A stretch of DNA of 64,000 nt from NCBI RefSeq assembly GCF_037042905.1, contig NC_087246.1, positions 31,982,001 to 32,046,000 of the forward strand. The letters run 5' to 3'. The DNA comes from Lytechinus pictus (lineage: Eukaryota; Echinodermata; Echinoidea; Temnopleuroida; Toxopneustidae). Below the pieces are notes generated by a model. It saw nothing but the letters and a program-made list of their open reading frames with translations, searched no databases and was not told the origin of the DNA. Below are positions 12,699-22,635 of this stretch, one piece after another. The number at the start of each line of letters is the position of its first letter. Position 1 is the first letter of the stretch. Both the position numbers and the translations under genes were made by a program.

Positions 12699-12946
12699 CA
12701 TTATTTATAAATAATGATTATTTGTTTTTCATTATTTATAAATAATGATTATTTGTTTTTCATTATTTACAAATAATGATTATTTGTTTTTCATTATTTA
12801 TAAATAATGATTATTTGTTTTTCATTATTTATAAATAATGATTATTTGTTTTTCATTATTTATAAATAATGATTATTTGTTTTTCATTATTTACAAATAA
12901 TGATTATTTGTTTTTCATTATTTATAAATAATGATTATTTGTTTTT
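12699..12946 (+). repeat. 31-bp palindromic tandem repeats, left arm
   Basis: Eight units start at 12699, 12730, 12761, 12792, 12823, 12854, 12885 and 12916, and a ninth truncated one starts at 12947. Each is the 18-bp perfect palindrome CATTATTTATAAATAATG plus a 13-bp linker ATTATTTGTTTTT. Two units have TTTACAAA in place of TTTATAAA. Confidence 0.95.
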
Positions 12947-13352
12947 CATTATTTATAAATAATTTGTTGAGTTTTCCATTATTTATAAATAATGATTATT
13001 TGTTAAATAATGAAAACGTCTACTTCATTATTTATAAATAATTTTTCGAGTGCACCATTATTCTCATTATTTATAAATAATCATTATTTAATGTTCGAGT
13101 TTTCCATTATTTATAAATAAAGATTATTTGTTAAATAATGAAATATCTACTTCATTATTTATAAATAATAATTTTGTTTCAATATCCCATTATTTATAAA
13201 TAATCATTATTTATAAACAATTTTTACAGTTTGCCATTATATACAAATAATCATTATTTATATACAAATAACCATTATTTATTAAATAATGCGATTATTT
13301 ATTAAATAACGCCATTATTTATTAAATAATGCCAATATTTATTAAATAATGG
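12947..13352. repeat. Irregular AT-rich palindrome cluster, left arm
   Basis: Further copies of ATTATTTATAAATAAT-like palindromes are separated by short non-repeat words (GTTGAGTTTTC, GAAAACGTCTACTT, TTCGAGTGCACC). The cluster ends in a decayed set of ~20-bp CATTATTTATTAAATAATG units at about 13281-13352. No coding potential. Confidence 0.85.
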
Positions 13353-14128
13353 AAAACTCGCTATAACATGCAAATGTGGGACCGCCCATGATATGAATAT
13401 TCATGATGTGATTTCCTTTTTCGTGATTTTTCTTCACAAATTTTTGTCCATTTCCTCTTCATAATGACATTTCTTGAAGCAATTTTCTAGGGATATGGTC
13501 TGATTGTAGTATTCTTCATTTTCTATATAACTTCGTCTTCGTAGAAATATCAAAAAGTGTAATTTTATACGATTTTTCCTACAGTTCACAATCCCCATAG
13601 GCGCGCGTGTATCGTAGGGACAACCGGTGAATCGACGGAGTGCTCTTCATCGAAATACTACGTTGGTTGGTCCCCGGAAGTGGCGGGCGGAATTTAGCCT
13701 GAATCCTCGATGGAAGTCGATCAAGTGCATATGAGCTGAGAGAGTGAAATATCAGTGTACTTAATTGTACAGGCCCTTCTACTTTTTATAAATATTTCTT
13801 GTTGCTTTTTTTGTTAAGTTAATTTTTCCTGGTGTAGAGATAAGTTTCAGTTCTAATAATGCACTTCAAATACATTTTGGAGTGTCTGTTTGAGGCGTTT
13901 GGGGCGATTTCACCCTGGCCCCAAAATGCTCGCAACGACAATACGGGGGCATGATGACCCCTAATTTTTTAAAAACTTATTTTTCTATTGAAAATTATCA
14001 CAAAATTCACCAAAAGTGTGCACGAAAGCCTTCGTATTTCACTTTTAAAACTCCAAAAAGTGCCTAAATGACAAGCTTGGTCGCTTCGCTGTGTCGCTTT
14101 CAACTTGAGAAAGTTTACGCGTCTGCTT
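13353..14128. other. Inner non-repetitive domain, left arm
   Basis: A domain of normal complexity inside the arm. It contains an octamer ATGCAAAT at 13368-13375, a 17-mer at 13390-13406 shared with the U1 spacer, and from about 14062 a GACAAGCTTGGTCGC-type half-hairpin that recurs in the core. A small minus ORF (13969-14190) crosses into the C-tract and is not credible. Confidence 0.7.
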
Positions 14129-14141
14129 CCCCCCCCCCCCC
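14129..14141 (+). repeat. C13 homopolymer tract
   Basis: Thirteen consecutive C residues at the outer edge of the first 120-bp module. Length is likely unstable and error-prone in sequencing. Confidence 0.9.
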
Positions 14142-14262
14142 TCCTCCGAAAGAAATTTTGTATACGGCCATGCTCTAAAGAGCCTGGCACATTGATTTAT
14201 GTATACTTCATTTTTATTATTTTTATCTCATTATCATCATGGCCTTACGCAGAATTTTTTCC
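14142..14262 (+). repeat. ~120-bp core module, copy 1 (forward)
   Basis: Runs from CTCCGAAAGAAATTTTG through GCTCTAAAGAGC, ATTGATTTATGTATAC and CATGGCCTTACGCAGAA. The same module recurs inverted at 14428-14546 and 14703-14824. It is always bounded by G- or C-rich tracts. Confidence 0.85.
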
Positions 14263-14282
14263 GGGGGGGGGGGGGTGGGGGG
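14263..14282 (+). repeat. G13-T-G6 tract, G-quadruplex candidate
   Basis: Nineteen G in 20 bases. A strong intramolecular quadruplex candidate on the plus strand. The opposing C12 run at 14416-14427 would face it if the core folds back. Confidence 0.8.
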
Positions 14283-14417
14283 AGCAGGACGCGCGTGAAC
14301 GTTCTCATAAAAATCTTGAAAAAGCGAAGCGACCAAGCTTGTCATTTGAGCTTGGTCGCGTCGCTGTCTCGCTTTCAAGATTTTTTTGAGAAACTTTACG
14401 CGCGTCCTAGCTGCTCC
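14281..14417. repeat. Core hairpin 1
   Basis: Imperfect inverted repeat from GGAGCAGGACGCGCGT to ACGCGCGTCCTAGCTGCTCC, with inner arms GCGACCAAGCT / AGCTTGGTCGC around a short TGTCATTTG loop. It is flanked by the G tract and the C12 tract. Confidence 0.85.
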
Positions 14418-14427
14418 CCCCCCCCCC

Positions 14428-14546
14428 GGTAAAAATTCTGTGTAAGGCCATGATGATAATGTGATAAAAATAATGAAAATGAAAAGTACATATAAATCAA
14501 TGTGCCATATGCTCTTTTGAGCATGGCTGTTCACAGAATTTCTTTC
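14428..14546 (-). repeat. ~120-bp core module, copy 2 (inverted)
   Basis: Reverse-complement version of the module, with GGCCATGATGATAATG, ATATAAATCAATGTGCC and GCTCTTTTGAGC in place of GCTCTAAAGAGC. It has diverged more than copies 1 and 3 have from each other. Confidence 0.85.
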
Positions 14547-14558
14547 GGGGGGTGGGGG

Positions 14559-14687
14559 CAGACGCGTGTAAACGTTCTCAAGTTGAAAGCGAGACAGCGA
14601 AGCGACAAAGCTTGTCATTTGGGCTTGGTCCCGTGGCTGTCTCGCTTTCAAGATTTTTTTTAGAAAGTTTGACGCGCGTCATGCTCC
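14559..14687. repeat. Core hairpin 2
   Basis: Second version of hairpin 1: CAGACGCGTGTAAACGTTC to GACGCGCGTCATGCTCC, with AAAGCGAGACAGCG paired to CGTGGCTGTCTCGCTTT. It lies between G6-T-G5 (14547-14557) and a CCGGCCCCGGCCCCC tract. Confidence 0.8.
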
Positions 14688-14702
14688 GGCCCCGGCCCCC
14701 CT

Positions 14703-14824
14703 GGAAAAAATTCTGCGTAAGGCCATGTTGATAATGAGATAAAAATAATGAAAATGAAAGTATACATAAATCAATGTGCCAGGCTCTTTAGAGCATGGCC
14801 GTATACAGAATTTCTTTCGGAGGA
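14703..14824 (-). repeat. ~120-bp core module, copy 3 (inverted)
   Basis: Innermost part of the right arm. It pairs with 14142-14262 and is followed by a G12 run at 14825-14836. Confidence 0.85.
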
Positions 14825-14836
14825 GGGGGGGGGGGG

Positions 14837-15598
14837 AGCAGACGCGTAAACGTTCTCAAGTTGAAAGCGACACAGCGAAGCGACCAAGCTTGTCATTTGG
14901 GCACTTTTCGGAGTTTTAAGAAATACGAAGGCTTTCGTGCACACTTTTTGTGAATTTTGTGATAATTTTCAATAGAAAAATAAGTTTTTAAAAATTTAGG
15001 GGTCATCATGCCCCCGTATTGTCGTTGCGAGCATTTTGGGGCCAGGGTGAAATCGCCCCAAACGCCTCAAACAGACACTCCAAAATGTATTTGAAGTGCA
15101 TTATTAGAAATGAAACTTATCTCTACACCAGGAAAAATTAACTTAACAAAAAAAGCAACAAGAAATATTTATAAAAAGTAGAAGGGCCTGTACAAGTACA
15201 CTGATATTTCACTCTCTCAGCTCATATGCACTTGATCGACTTCCATCGAGGATTCGGGCTAAATTCCGCCCGCCACTTCCGGGGACCAACCAACGTAGTA
15301 TTTCGATGAAGAGCACTCCGTCGATTCACCGGTTGTCCCTACCGTACACGCGCGGGGATTGTGAACTGTAGGAAAAATCGTATAAAATTACACTTTTTGA
15401 TATTTCTACGAAGACGAAGTTATATAGAAAATGAAGAATATTACAATCAGACCATATCCCTAGAAAATTGCTTCAAGAAATGTCATTATGAAGAGGAAAT
15501 GGACAAAAATTTGTGAAGAAAAATCACGAAAAAGGAAATCACATCATGAATATTCATATCATGGGCGGTCCCACATTTGCATGTTATAGCGAGTTTTC
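14837..15598. other. Inner non-repetitive domain, right arm
   Basis: Inverted counterpart of 13353-14128. It includes the octamer as ATTTGCAT at 15575-15582 and the shared 17-mer inverted at 15544-15560. No ORF of note. Confidence 0.7.
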
Positions 15599-15982
15599 CA
15601 TTATTTAATAAATAATGGCATTATTTAATAAATAATGGCATTATTTAATAAATAATGGCATTATTTAATAAATAATGATTATTTGTATATAATGGCAAAC
15701 TGTAAAAATTGTTTATAAATAATGATTATTTATAAATAATGGGATATTGAAACAAAATTATTATTTATAAATAATGAAGTAGATATTTCATTATTTAACA
15801 AATAATCTTTATTTATAAATAATGGAAAACTCGAACATTAAATAATGATTATTTATAAATAATGAGAATAATGGTGCACTCGAAAAATTATTTATAAATA
15901 ATGAAGTAGACGTTTTCATTATTTAACAAATAATCATTATTTATAAATAATGGAAAACTCAACAAATTATTTATAAATAATG
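15599..15982. repeat. Irregular AT-rich palindrome cluster, right arm
   Basis: Mirror of 12947-13352 and better preserved: regular 20-bp units of CATTATTTAATAAATAATG type open the cluster. Confidence 0.85.
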
Positions 15983-16230
15983 AAAAACAAATAATCATTA
16001 TTTATAAATAATGAAAAACAAATAATCATTATTTGTAAATAATGAAAAACAAATAATCATTATTTATAAATAATGAAAAACAAATAATCATTATTTATAA
16101 ATAATGAAAAACAAATAATCATTATTTATAAATAATGAAAAACAAATAATCATTATTTGTAAATAATGAAAAACAAATAATCATTATTTATAAATAATGA
16201 AAAACAAATAATCATTATTTATAAATAATG
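15983..16230 (-). repeat. 31-bp palindromic tandem repeats, right arm
   Basis: Eight units in the inverse orientation, the same number as on the left arm, ending at 16230 with AATAATG. Two units carry TTTGTAAA, mirroring the two variant units of the left arm. Confidence 0.95.
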
Positions 16231-16431
16231 GAATGTCGAACTATTATTATTTACAAATAATGAAGTATTACTTGGAATTATATATAAATAATTAGAAATG
16301 ATATTTTATATAATAGTAGTTATTTACAAATAAAATGTAAATTATATATAAATAATAGTTATTATTTAATAAATAATGATTATATAACAAATAATTGTTC
16401 TATATAATAATGGTACATTCGGCGCCTCATA

Positions 16432-16437
16432 TTATTT
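16432..16437. repeat. Right target-site duplication TTATTT
   Basis: TTATTT follows the element end GGCGCCTCATA and leads directly into GGTAGGATTACC, the normal continuation of the unit. Confidence 0.75.
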
Positions 16438-16854
16438 GGTAGGATTACCTTAAAAGATGTTTTTACAGAGGTTGTTTCAATGAGAAAACTACTTTAGGGT
16501 GCTTTTTATCGGAAACTTGCGACCTAGTATAATGAGCGAGCCAATTAGCTGGAAAATCAATCTTTCAAATTTTAATCCAAATCTTTCAAAACTTAGCCAA
16601 GTATATTTCGACATACATTTCGCACTAAAGGAATATACTATTATTGTTACGCTGATTAAAACCCGAGCTTTTATTAAAGGGATAGCAATCCCATTCCAAA
16701 AAGAAATGAAGAATCCAATGGTTCGAAAATTCATGCATATAGACCTAATACCTGAAATGGTTGAAATGAACAAAATTAAGAGATGAATTAATTCTTAAAA
16801 CCATGGAATCATTTGTTGTCATTCTATTATCTTTCTTTGCATTGGTTGAATTGT
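16438..16854. other. Spacer right of the foldback element
   Basis: The 3'-flank half of the interrupted unit, downstream of U1 copy 10, with normal sequence and the 3' box at its end. Contains only the overlapping chance ORFs. Confidence 0.8.
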
Positions 16855-17015
16855 AGGAGATAGCGCGAACGCAGATCTCCGCTATCATAAATTGTACGCC
16901 CGAGTTCCCCACGTTTGGGGGAATCGCAAGGTTCAGCAAGCCGGAGTGCAATGGCAAGCCTCGCCCTGGGGGTGCATCCTTCTTGATCAATGCGACCCCT
17001 GCGCCAGGTAAGTAT
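16855..17015 (-). ncRNA. U1: U1 snRNA gene, copy 10 (upstream neighbour of the inserted element)
   Basis: Reference-type RNA. The element begins 424 bp past its 3' end, so 3'-end formation signals are intact. Its upstream spacer mixes TTTCTTTT with otherwise A-type markers. Confidence 0.95.
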
Positions 17016-18259
17016 GCTCTCCATTCATCGGTCACCGTACTTGATCAAATCTTATCTGCGATATAAAGCAGTTAATCATCTCACTCTACAAAGAGAAAAC
17101 AGTCACATGATTTGATGGGTCTGTAGAATTTTTGTCAAATTTTGAGAATTAGAAACCTCAAATCTCTGTGTTACTCTCTGGAGCGAAATTAATGACGTAT
17201 TCATGTAATTTAATGATTTAAGTTTAATAACCAGTACAAAATTGCAGGCAAAATCTGAAAAAGTAAGGATATGAATATTCATGAACTTGACAATAACTCT
17301 ACTGACGTCGTAGATTATAATGACAAAAGCGTTACAACGATGAAAGCTTACTCGCATCCTGTTATAGGGTCAACCTTTCTTTTATTGGTCGTCATCATAC
17401 TTTGGCAAAATCATACATTGATCTATTAAATATTTCGTAACAAAGATCTGTAGTTTGTAGCAGACCCTGAATCTTTTGTCCCATTTTAGAATGAAATGTG
17501 TGATGCTTTAATATCTCAATAAAGTTACCATGATTATATCTTTCCATATTAGGCGAAAAAAAAACACCACAAAGTTGAAACTAGCTCAGCCATTGAATCA
17601 GTCGTCAATAGCCTGAAAGTGACCCAAAGGAAATGACCATGCACCGTGATTTTTACCCATTTTTTGAAAAAAAATGTGACGAAAAACATTGGTTGGTTCA
17701 TGCTGACGCTTTTAACGAGTTATTTATTTTTAGATAAGAAGCGTAATGCAACTTTTTACCAGTAACTAATGCTCATACCGGAAACGAAACAACGATGGAC
17801 CAATAGGTTTTGAAATACGCCAAGTTGCAGTATGTATTATTTGGTAGGATTACCTTAAAAGATGTTTTTACAGAGGTTGTTTCAATGAGAAAACTACTTT
17901 AGGGTGCTTTTTATCGGAAACTTGCGACCTAGTATAATGAGCGAGCCAATTAGCTGGAAAATCAATCTTTCAAATTTTAATCCAAATCTTTCAAAACTTA
18001 GCCAAGTATATTTCGACATACATTTCGCACTAAAGGAATATACTATTATTGTTACGCTGATTAAAACCCGAGCTTTTATTAAAGGGATAGCAATCCCATT
18101 CCAAAAAGAAATGAAGAATCCAATGGTTCGAAAATTCATGCATATTGACCTAATACCTGAAATGGTTGAAATGAACAAAATTAAGAGATGAATTAATTCT
18201 TAAAACCATGGAATCATTTGTTGTCATTCTATTATCTTTCTTTGCATTGGTTGAATTGT

Positions 18260-18420
18260 AGGAGATAGCGCGAACGCAGATCTCCGCTATCATAAATTGT
18301 ACGCCCGAGTTCCCCACGTTTGGGGGAATCGCAAGGTTCAGCAAGCCGGAGTGCAATGGCAAGCCTCGCCCTGGGGGTGCATCCTTCTTGATCAATGCGA
18401 CCCCTGCGCCAGGTAAGTAT
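18260..18420 (-). ncRNA. U1: U1 snRNA gene, copy 11
   Basis: Reference-type RNA with an A-type spacer. Private changes: CATATTGACC in the 3' flank (18141) and CATGCAGCG in the upstream spacer (19044). Confidence 0.95.
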
Positions 18421-19664
18421 GCTCTCCATTCATCGGTCACCGTACTTGATCAAATCTTATCTGCGATATAAAGCAGTTAATCATCTCACTCTACAAAGAG
18501 AAAACAGTCACATGATTTGATGGGTCTGTAGAATTTTTGTCAAATTTTGAGAATTAGAAACCTCAAATCTCTGTGTTACTCTCTGGAGCGAAATTAATGA
18601 CGTATTCATGTAATTTAATGATTTAAGTTTAATAACCAGTACAAAATTGCAGGCAAAATCTGAAAAAGTAAGGATATGAATATTCATGAACTTGACAATA
18701 ACTCTACTGACGTCGTAGATTATAATGACAAAAGCGTTACAACGATGAAAGCTTACTCGCATCCTGTTATAGGGTCAACCTTTATTTTATTGGTCGTCAT
18801 CATACTTTGGCAAAATCATACATTGATCTATTAAATATTTCGTAACAAAGATCTGTAGTTTGTAGCAGACCCTGAATCTTTTGTCCCATTTTAGAATGAA
18901 ATGTGTGATGCTTTAATATCTCAATAAAGTTACCATGATTATATCTTTCCATATTAGGCGAAAAAAAAACACCACAAAGTTGAAACTAGCTCAGCCATTG
19001 AATCAGTCGTCAATAGCCTGAAAGTGACCCAAAGGAAATGACCATGCAGCGTGATTTTTACCCATTTTTTGAAAAAAAATGTGACGAAAAACATTGGTTG
19101 GTTCATGCTGACGCTTTTAACGAGTTATTTATTTTTAGATAAGAAGCGTAATGCAACTTTTTACCAGTAACTAATGCTCATACCGGAAACGAAACAACGA
19201 TGGACCAATAGGTTTTGAAATACGCCAAGTTGCAGTATGTATTATTTGGTAGGATTACCTTAAAAGATGTTTTTACAGAGGTTGTTTCAATGAGAAAACT
19301 ACTTTAGGGTGCTTTTTATCGGAAACTTGCGACCTAGTATAATGAGCGAGCCAATTAGCTGGAAAATCAATCTTTCAAATTTTAATCCAAATCTTTCAAA
19401 ACTTAGCCAAGTATATTTCGACATACATTTCGCACTAAAGGAATATACTATTATTGTTACGCTGATTAAAACCCGAGCTTTTATTAAAGGGATAGCAATC
19501 CCATTCCAAAAAGAAATGAAGAATCCAATGGTTCGAAAATTCATGCATATAGACCTAATACCTGAAATGGTTGAAATGAACAAAATTAAGAGATGAATTA
19601 ATTCTTAAAACCATGGAATCATTTGTTGTCATTCTATTATCTTTCTTTGCATTGGTTGAATTGT

Positions 19665-19825
19665 AGGAGATAGCGCGAACGCAGATCTCCGCTATCATAA
19701 ATTGTACGCCCGAGTTCCCCACGTTTGGGGGAATCGCAAGGTTCAGCAAGCCGGAGTGCAATGGCAAGCCTCGCCCTGGGGGTGCATCCTTCTTGATCAA
19801 TGCGACCCCTGCGCCAGGTAAGTAT
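19665..19825 (-). ncRNA. U1: U1 snRNA gene, copy 12
   Basis: Reference-type RNA. The spacer is mostly B-type (TTTCTTTT, GTCTATAG, TTCGAAA, TTTAAAC) but keeps GATCTGTAG. Confidence 0.95.
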
Positions 19826-21069
19826 GCTCTCCATTCATCGGTCACCGTACTTGATCAAATCTTATCTGCGATATAAAGCAGTTAATCATCTCACTCTACA
19901 AAGAGAAAACAGTCACATGATTTGATGGGTCTGTAGAATTTTTGTCAAATTTTGAGAATTAGAAACCTCAAATCTCTGTGTTACTCTCTGGAGCGAAATT
20001 AATGACGTATTCATGTAATTTAATGATTTAAGTTTAATAACCAGTACAAAATTGCAGGCAAAATCTGAAAAAGTAAGGATATGAATATTCATGAACTTGA
20101 CAATAACTCTACTGACGTCGTAGATTATAATGACAAAAGCGTTACAACGATGAAAGCTTACTCGCATCCTGTTATAGGGTCAACCTTTCTTTTATTGGTC
20201 GTCATCATACTTTGGCAAAATCATACATTGATCTATTAAATATTTCGTAACAAAGATCTGTAGTTTGTAGCAGACCCTGAATCTTTTGTCCCATTTTAGA
20301 ATGAAATGTGTGATGCTTTAATATCTCAATAAAGTTACCATGATTATATCTTTCCATATTAGGCGAAAAAAAAACACCACAAAGTTGAAACTAGCTCAGC
20401 CATTGAATCAGTCGTCTATAGCCTGAAAGTGACCCAAAGGAAATGACCATGCACCGTGATTTTTACCCATTTTTCGAAAAAAAATGTGACGAAAAACATT
20501 GGTTGGTTCATGCTGACGCTTTAAACGAGTTATTTATTTTTAGATAAGAAGCGTAATGCAACTTTTTACCAGTAACTAATGCTCATACCGGAAACGAAAC
20601 AACGATGGACCAATAGGTTTTGAAATACGCCAAGTTGCAGTATGTATTATTTGGTAGGATTACCTTAAAAGATGTTTTTACAGAGGTTGTTTCAATGAGA
20701 AAACTACTTTAGGGTGCTTTTTATCGGAAACTTGCGACCTAGTATAATGAGCGAGCCAATTAGCTGGAAAATCAATCTTTCAAATTTTAATCCAAATCTT
20801 TCAAAACTTAGCCAAGTATATTTCGACATACATTTCGCACTAAAGGAATATACTATTATTGTTACGCTGATTAAAACCCGAGCTTTTATTAAAGGGATAG
20901 CAATCCCATTCCAAAAAGAAATGAAGAATCCAATGGTTCGAAAATTCATGCATATAGACCTAATACCTGAAATGGTTGAAATGAACAAAATTAAGAGATG
21001 AATTAATTCTTAAAACCATGGAATCATTTGTTGTCATTCTATTATCTTTCTTTGCATTGGTTGAATTGT

Positions 21070-21230
21070 AGGAGATAGCGCGAACGCAGATCTCCGCTAT
21101 CATAAATTGTACGCCCGAGTTCCCCACGTTTGGGGGAATCGCAAGGTTCAGCAAGCCGGAGTGCAATGGCAAGCCTCGCCCTGGGGGTGCATCCTTCTTG
21201 ATCAATGCGACCCCTGCGCCAGGTAAGTAT
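21070..21230 (-). ncRNA. U1: U1 snRNA gene, copy 13
   Basis: Reference-type RNA with an A-type spacer, an island of the left-block haplotype to the right of the element. Confidence 0.95.
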
Positions 21231-22474
21231 GCTCTCCATTCATCGGTCACCGTACTTGATCAAATCTTATCTGCGATATAAAGCAGTTAATCATCTCACT
21301 CTACAAAGAGAAAACAGTCACATGATTTGATGGGTCTGTAGAATTTTTGTCAAATTTTGAGAATTAGAAACCTCAAATCTCTGTGTTACTCTCTGGAGCG
21401 AAATTAATGACGTATTCATGTAATTTAATGATTTAAGTTTAATAACCAGTACAAAATTGCAGGCAAAATCTGAAAAAGTAAGGATATGAATATTCATGAA
21501 CTTGACAATAACTCTACTGACGTCGTAGATTATAATGACAAAAGCGTTACAACGATGAAAGCTTACTCGCATCCTGTTATAGGGTCAACCTTTATTTTAT
21601 TGGTCGTCATCATACTTTGGCAAAATCATACATTGATCTATTAAATATTTCGTAACAAAGATCTGTAGTTTGTAGCAGACCCTGAATCTTTTGTCCCATT
21701 TTAGAATGAAATGTGTGATGCTTTAATATCTCAATAAAGTTACCATGATTATATCTTTCCATATTAGGCGAAAAAAAAACACCACAAAGTTGAAACTAGC
21801 TCAGCCATTGAATCAGTCGTCAATAGCCTGAAAGTGACCCAAAGGAAATGACCATGCACCGTGATTTTTACCCATTTTTTGAAAAAAAATGTGACGAAAA
21901 ACATTGGTTGGTTCATGCTGACGCTTTTAACGAGTTATTTATTTTTAGATAAGAAGCGTAATGCAACTTTTTACCAGTAACTAATGCTCATACCGGAAAC
22001 GAAACAACGATGGACCAATAGGTTTTGAAATACGCCAAGTTGCAGTATGTATTATTTGGTAGGATTACCTTAAAAGATGTTTTTACAGAGGTTGTTTCAA
22101 TGAGAAAACTACTTTAGGGTGCTTTTTATCGGAAACTTGCGACCTAGTATAATGAGCGAGCCAATTAGCTGGAAAATCAATCTTTCAAATTTTAATCCAA
22201 ATCATTCAAAACTTAGCCAAGTATATTTCGACATACATTTCGCACTAAAGGAATATACTATTATTGTTACGCTGATTAAAACCCGAGCTTTTATTAAAGG
22301 GATAACAATCCCATTCCAAAAAGAAATGAAGAATCCAATGGTTCGAAAATTCATGCATATAGACCTAATACCTGAAATGGTTGAAATGAACAAAATTAAG
22401 AGATGAATTAATTCTTAAAACCATGGAATCATTTGTTGTCATTCTATTATCTTTCTTTGCATTGGTTGAATTGT

Positions 22475-22635
22475 AGGAGATAGCGCGAACGCAGATCTCC
22501 GCTATCATAAATTGTACGCCCGAGTTCCCCACGTTTGGGGGAATCGCAAGGTTCAGCAAGCCGGAGTGCAATGGCAAGCCTCGCCCTGGGGGTGCATCCT
22601 TCTTGATCAATGCGACCCCTGCGCCAGGTAAGTAT
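22475..22635 (-). ncRNA. U1: U1 snRNA gene, copy 14
   Basis: Reference-type RNA. The 3' flank has two private changes, AATCATTCAAAAC (22201) and GGGATAACAATCC (near 22305). Confidence 0.95.

Larger units (their letters stand above)
12498..14262 (+). repeat. Left inverted-repeat arm of the foldback element
   Basis: This arm pairs with 14703-16431 and is 36 bp longer. Visible differences include an extra CATTATTTATATACAAATAAC stretch near 13250, GGCGCGCGTGTATCG near 13601 against a shorter form on the right, and four extra bases in GTACTTAATTGTAC near 13757. Substitutions have damaged the inner palindromes near 13290-13350, which remain regular on the right arm. Confidence 0.9.
12498..16431. 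mobile_element. Foldback (long inverted repeat) transposable element, non-autonomous
   Basis: This 3,934-bp insertion lies inside one U1 unit. The ends are exact inverted copies starting TATGAGGCGCCGAATGTACC. Nearly the whole element is one imperfect inverted repeat: the arms at 12498-14262 and 14703-16431 surround a 440-bp core. Each arm runs from outside to inside as a short end, tandem 31-bp palindromic repeats, irregular AT-rich palindromes, a ~0.75 kb non-repetitive domain, and G/C-tract modules. The distance between flanking U1 genes is 5,346 bp, exactly 1,406 + 3,934 + 6, so no target DNA was lost. No transposase or other long ORF is present, so it would need a transposase in trans. 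The modular arms recall the TU elements of sea urchins and FB/Galileo of flies; this is architecture, not proven homology. Confidence 0.92.
14703..16431 (-). repeat. Right inverted-repeat arm of the foldback element
   Basis: Reverse complement of the left arm, ending GGCGCCTCATA. It keeps the more regular AT-rich inner repeats: three consecutive perfect GCATTATTTAATAAATAATG-type units lie near 15600-15680. Confidence 0.9.

Noticed and set aside
12699-12946. CRISPR-like regular repeats
   Set aside because: The 31-bp units are contiguous with no unique spacers, lie in an animal-type repeat, and belong to transposon arms.
14223-14651. 142-aa minus ORF and 94-/77-aa plus ORFs in the element core, with proline- or glycine-rich runs
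   Set aside because: They translate homopolymer tracts and the repeated modules. There is no transposase motif, and similar peptides appear on both strands because the DNA is inverted.
12498-16431. Assignment to the Dada transposon superfamily, which targets U1 and other small RNA genes
   Set aside because: The 6-bp duplication would fit, but the insertion is in the spacer rather than the U1 gene, there is no transposase to classify, and long modular arms are not a Dada trait I can confirm.
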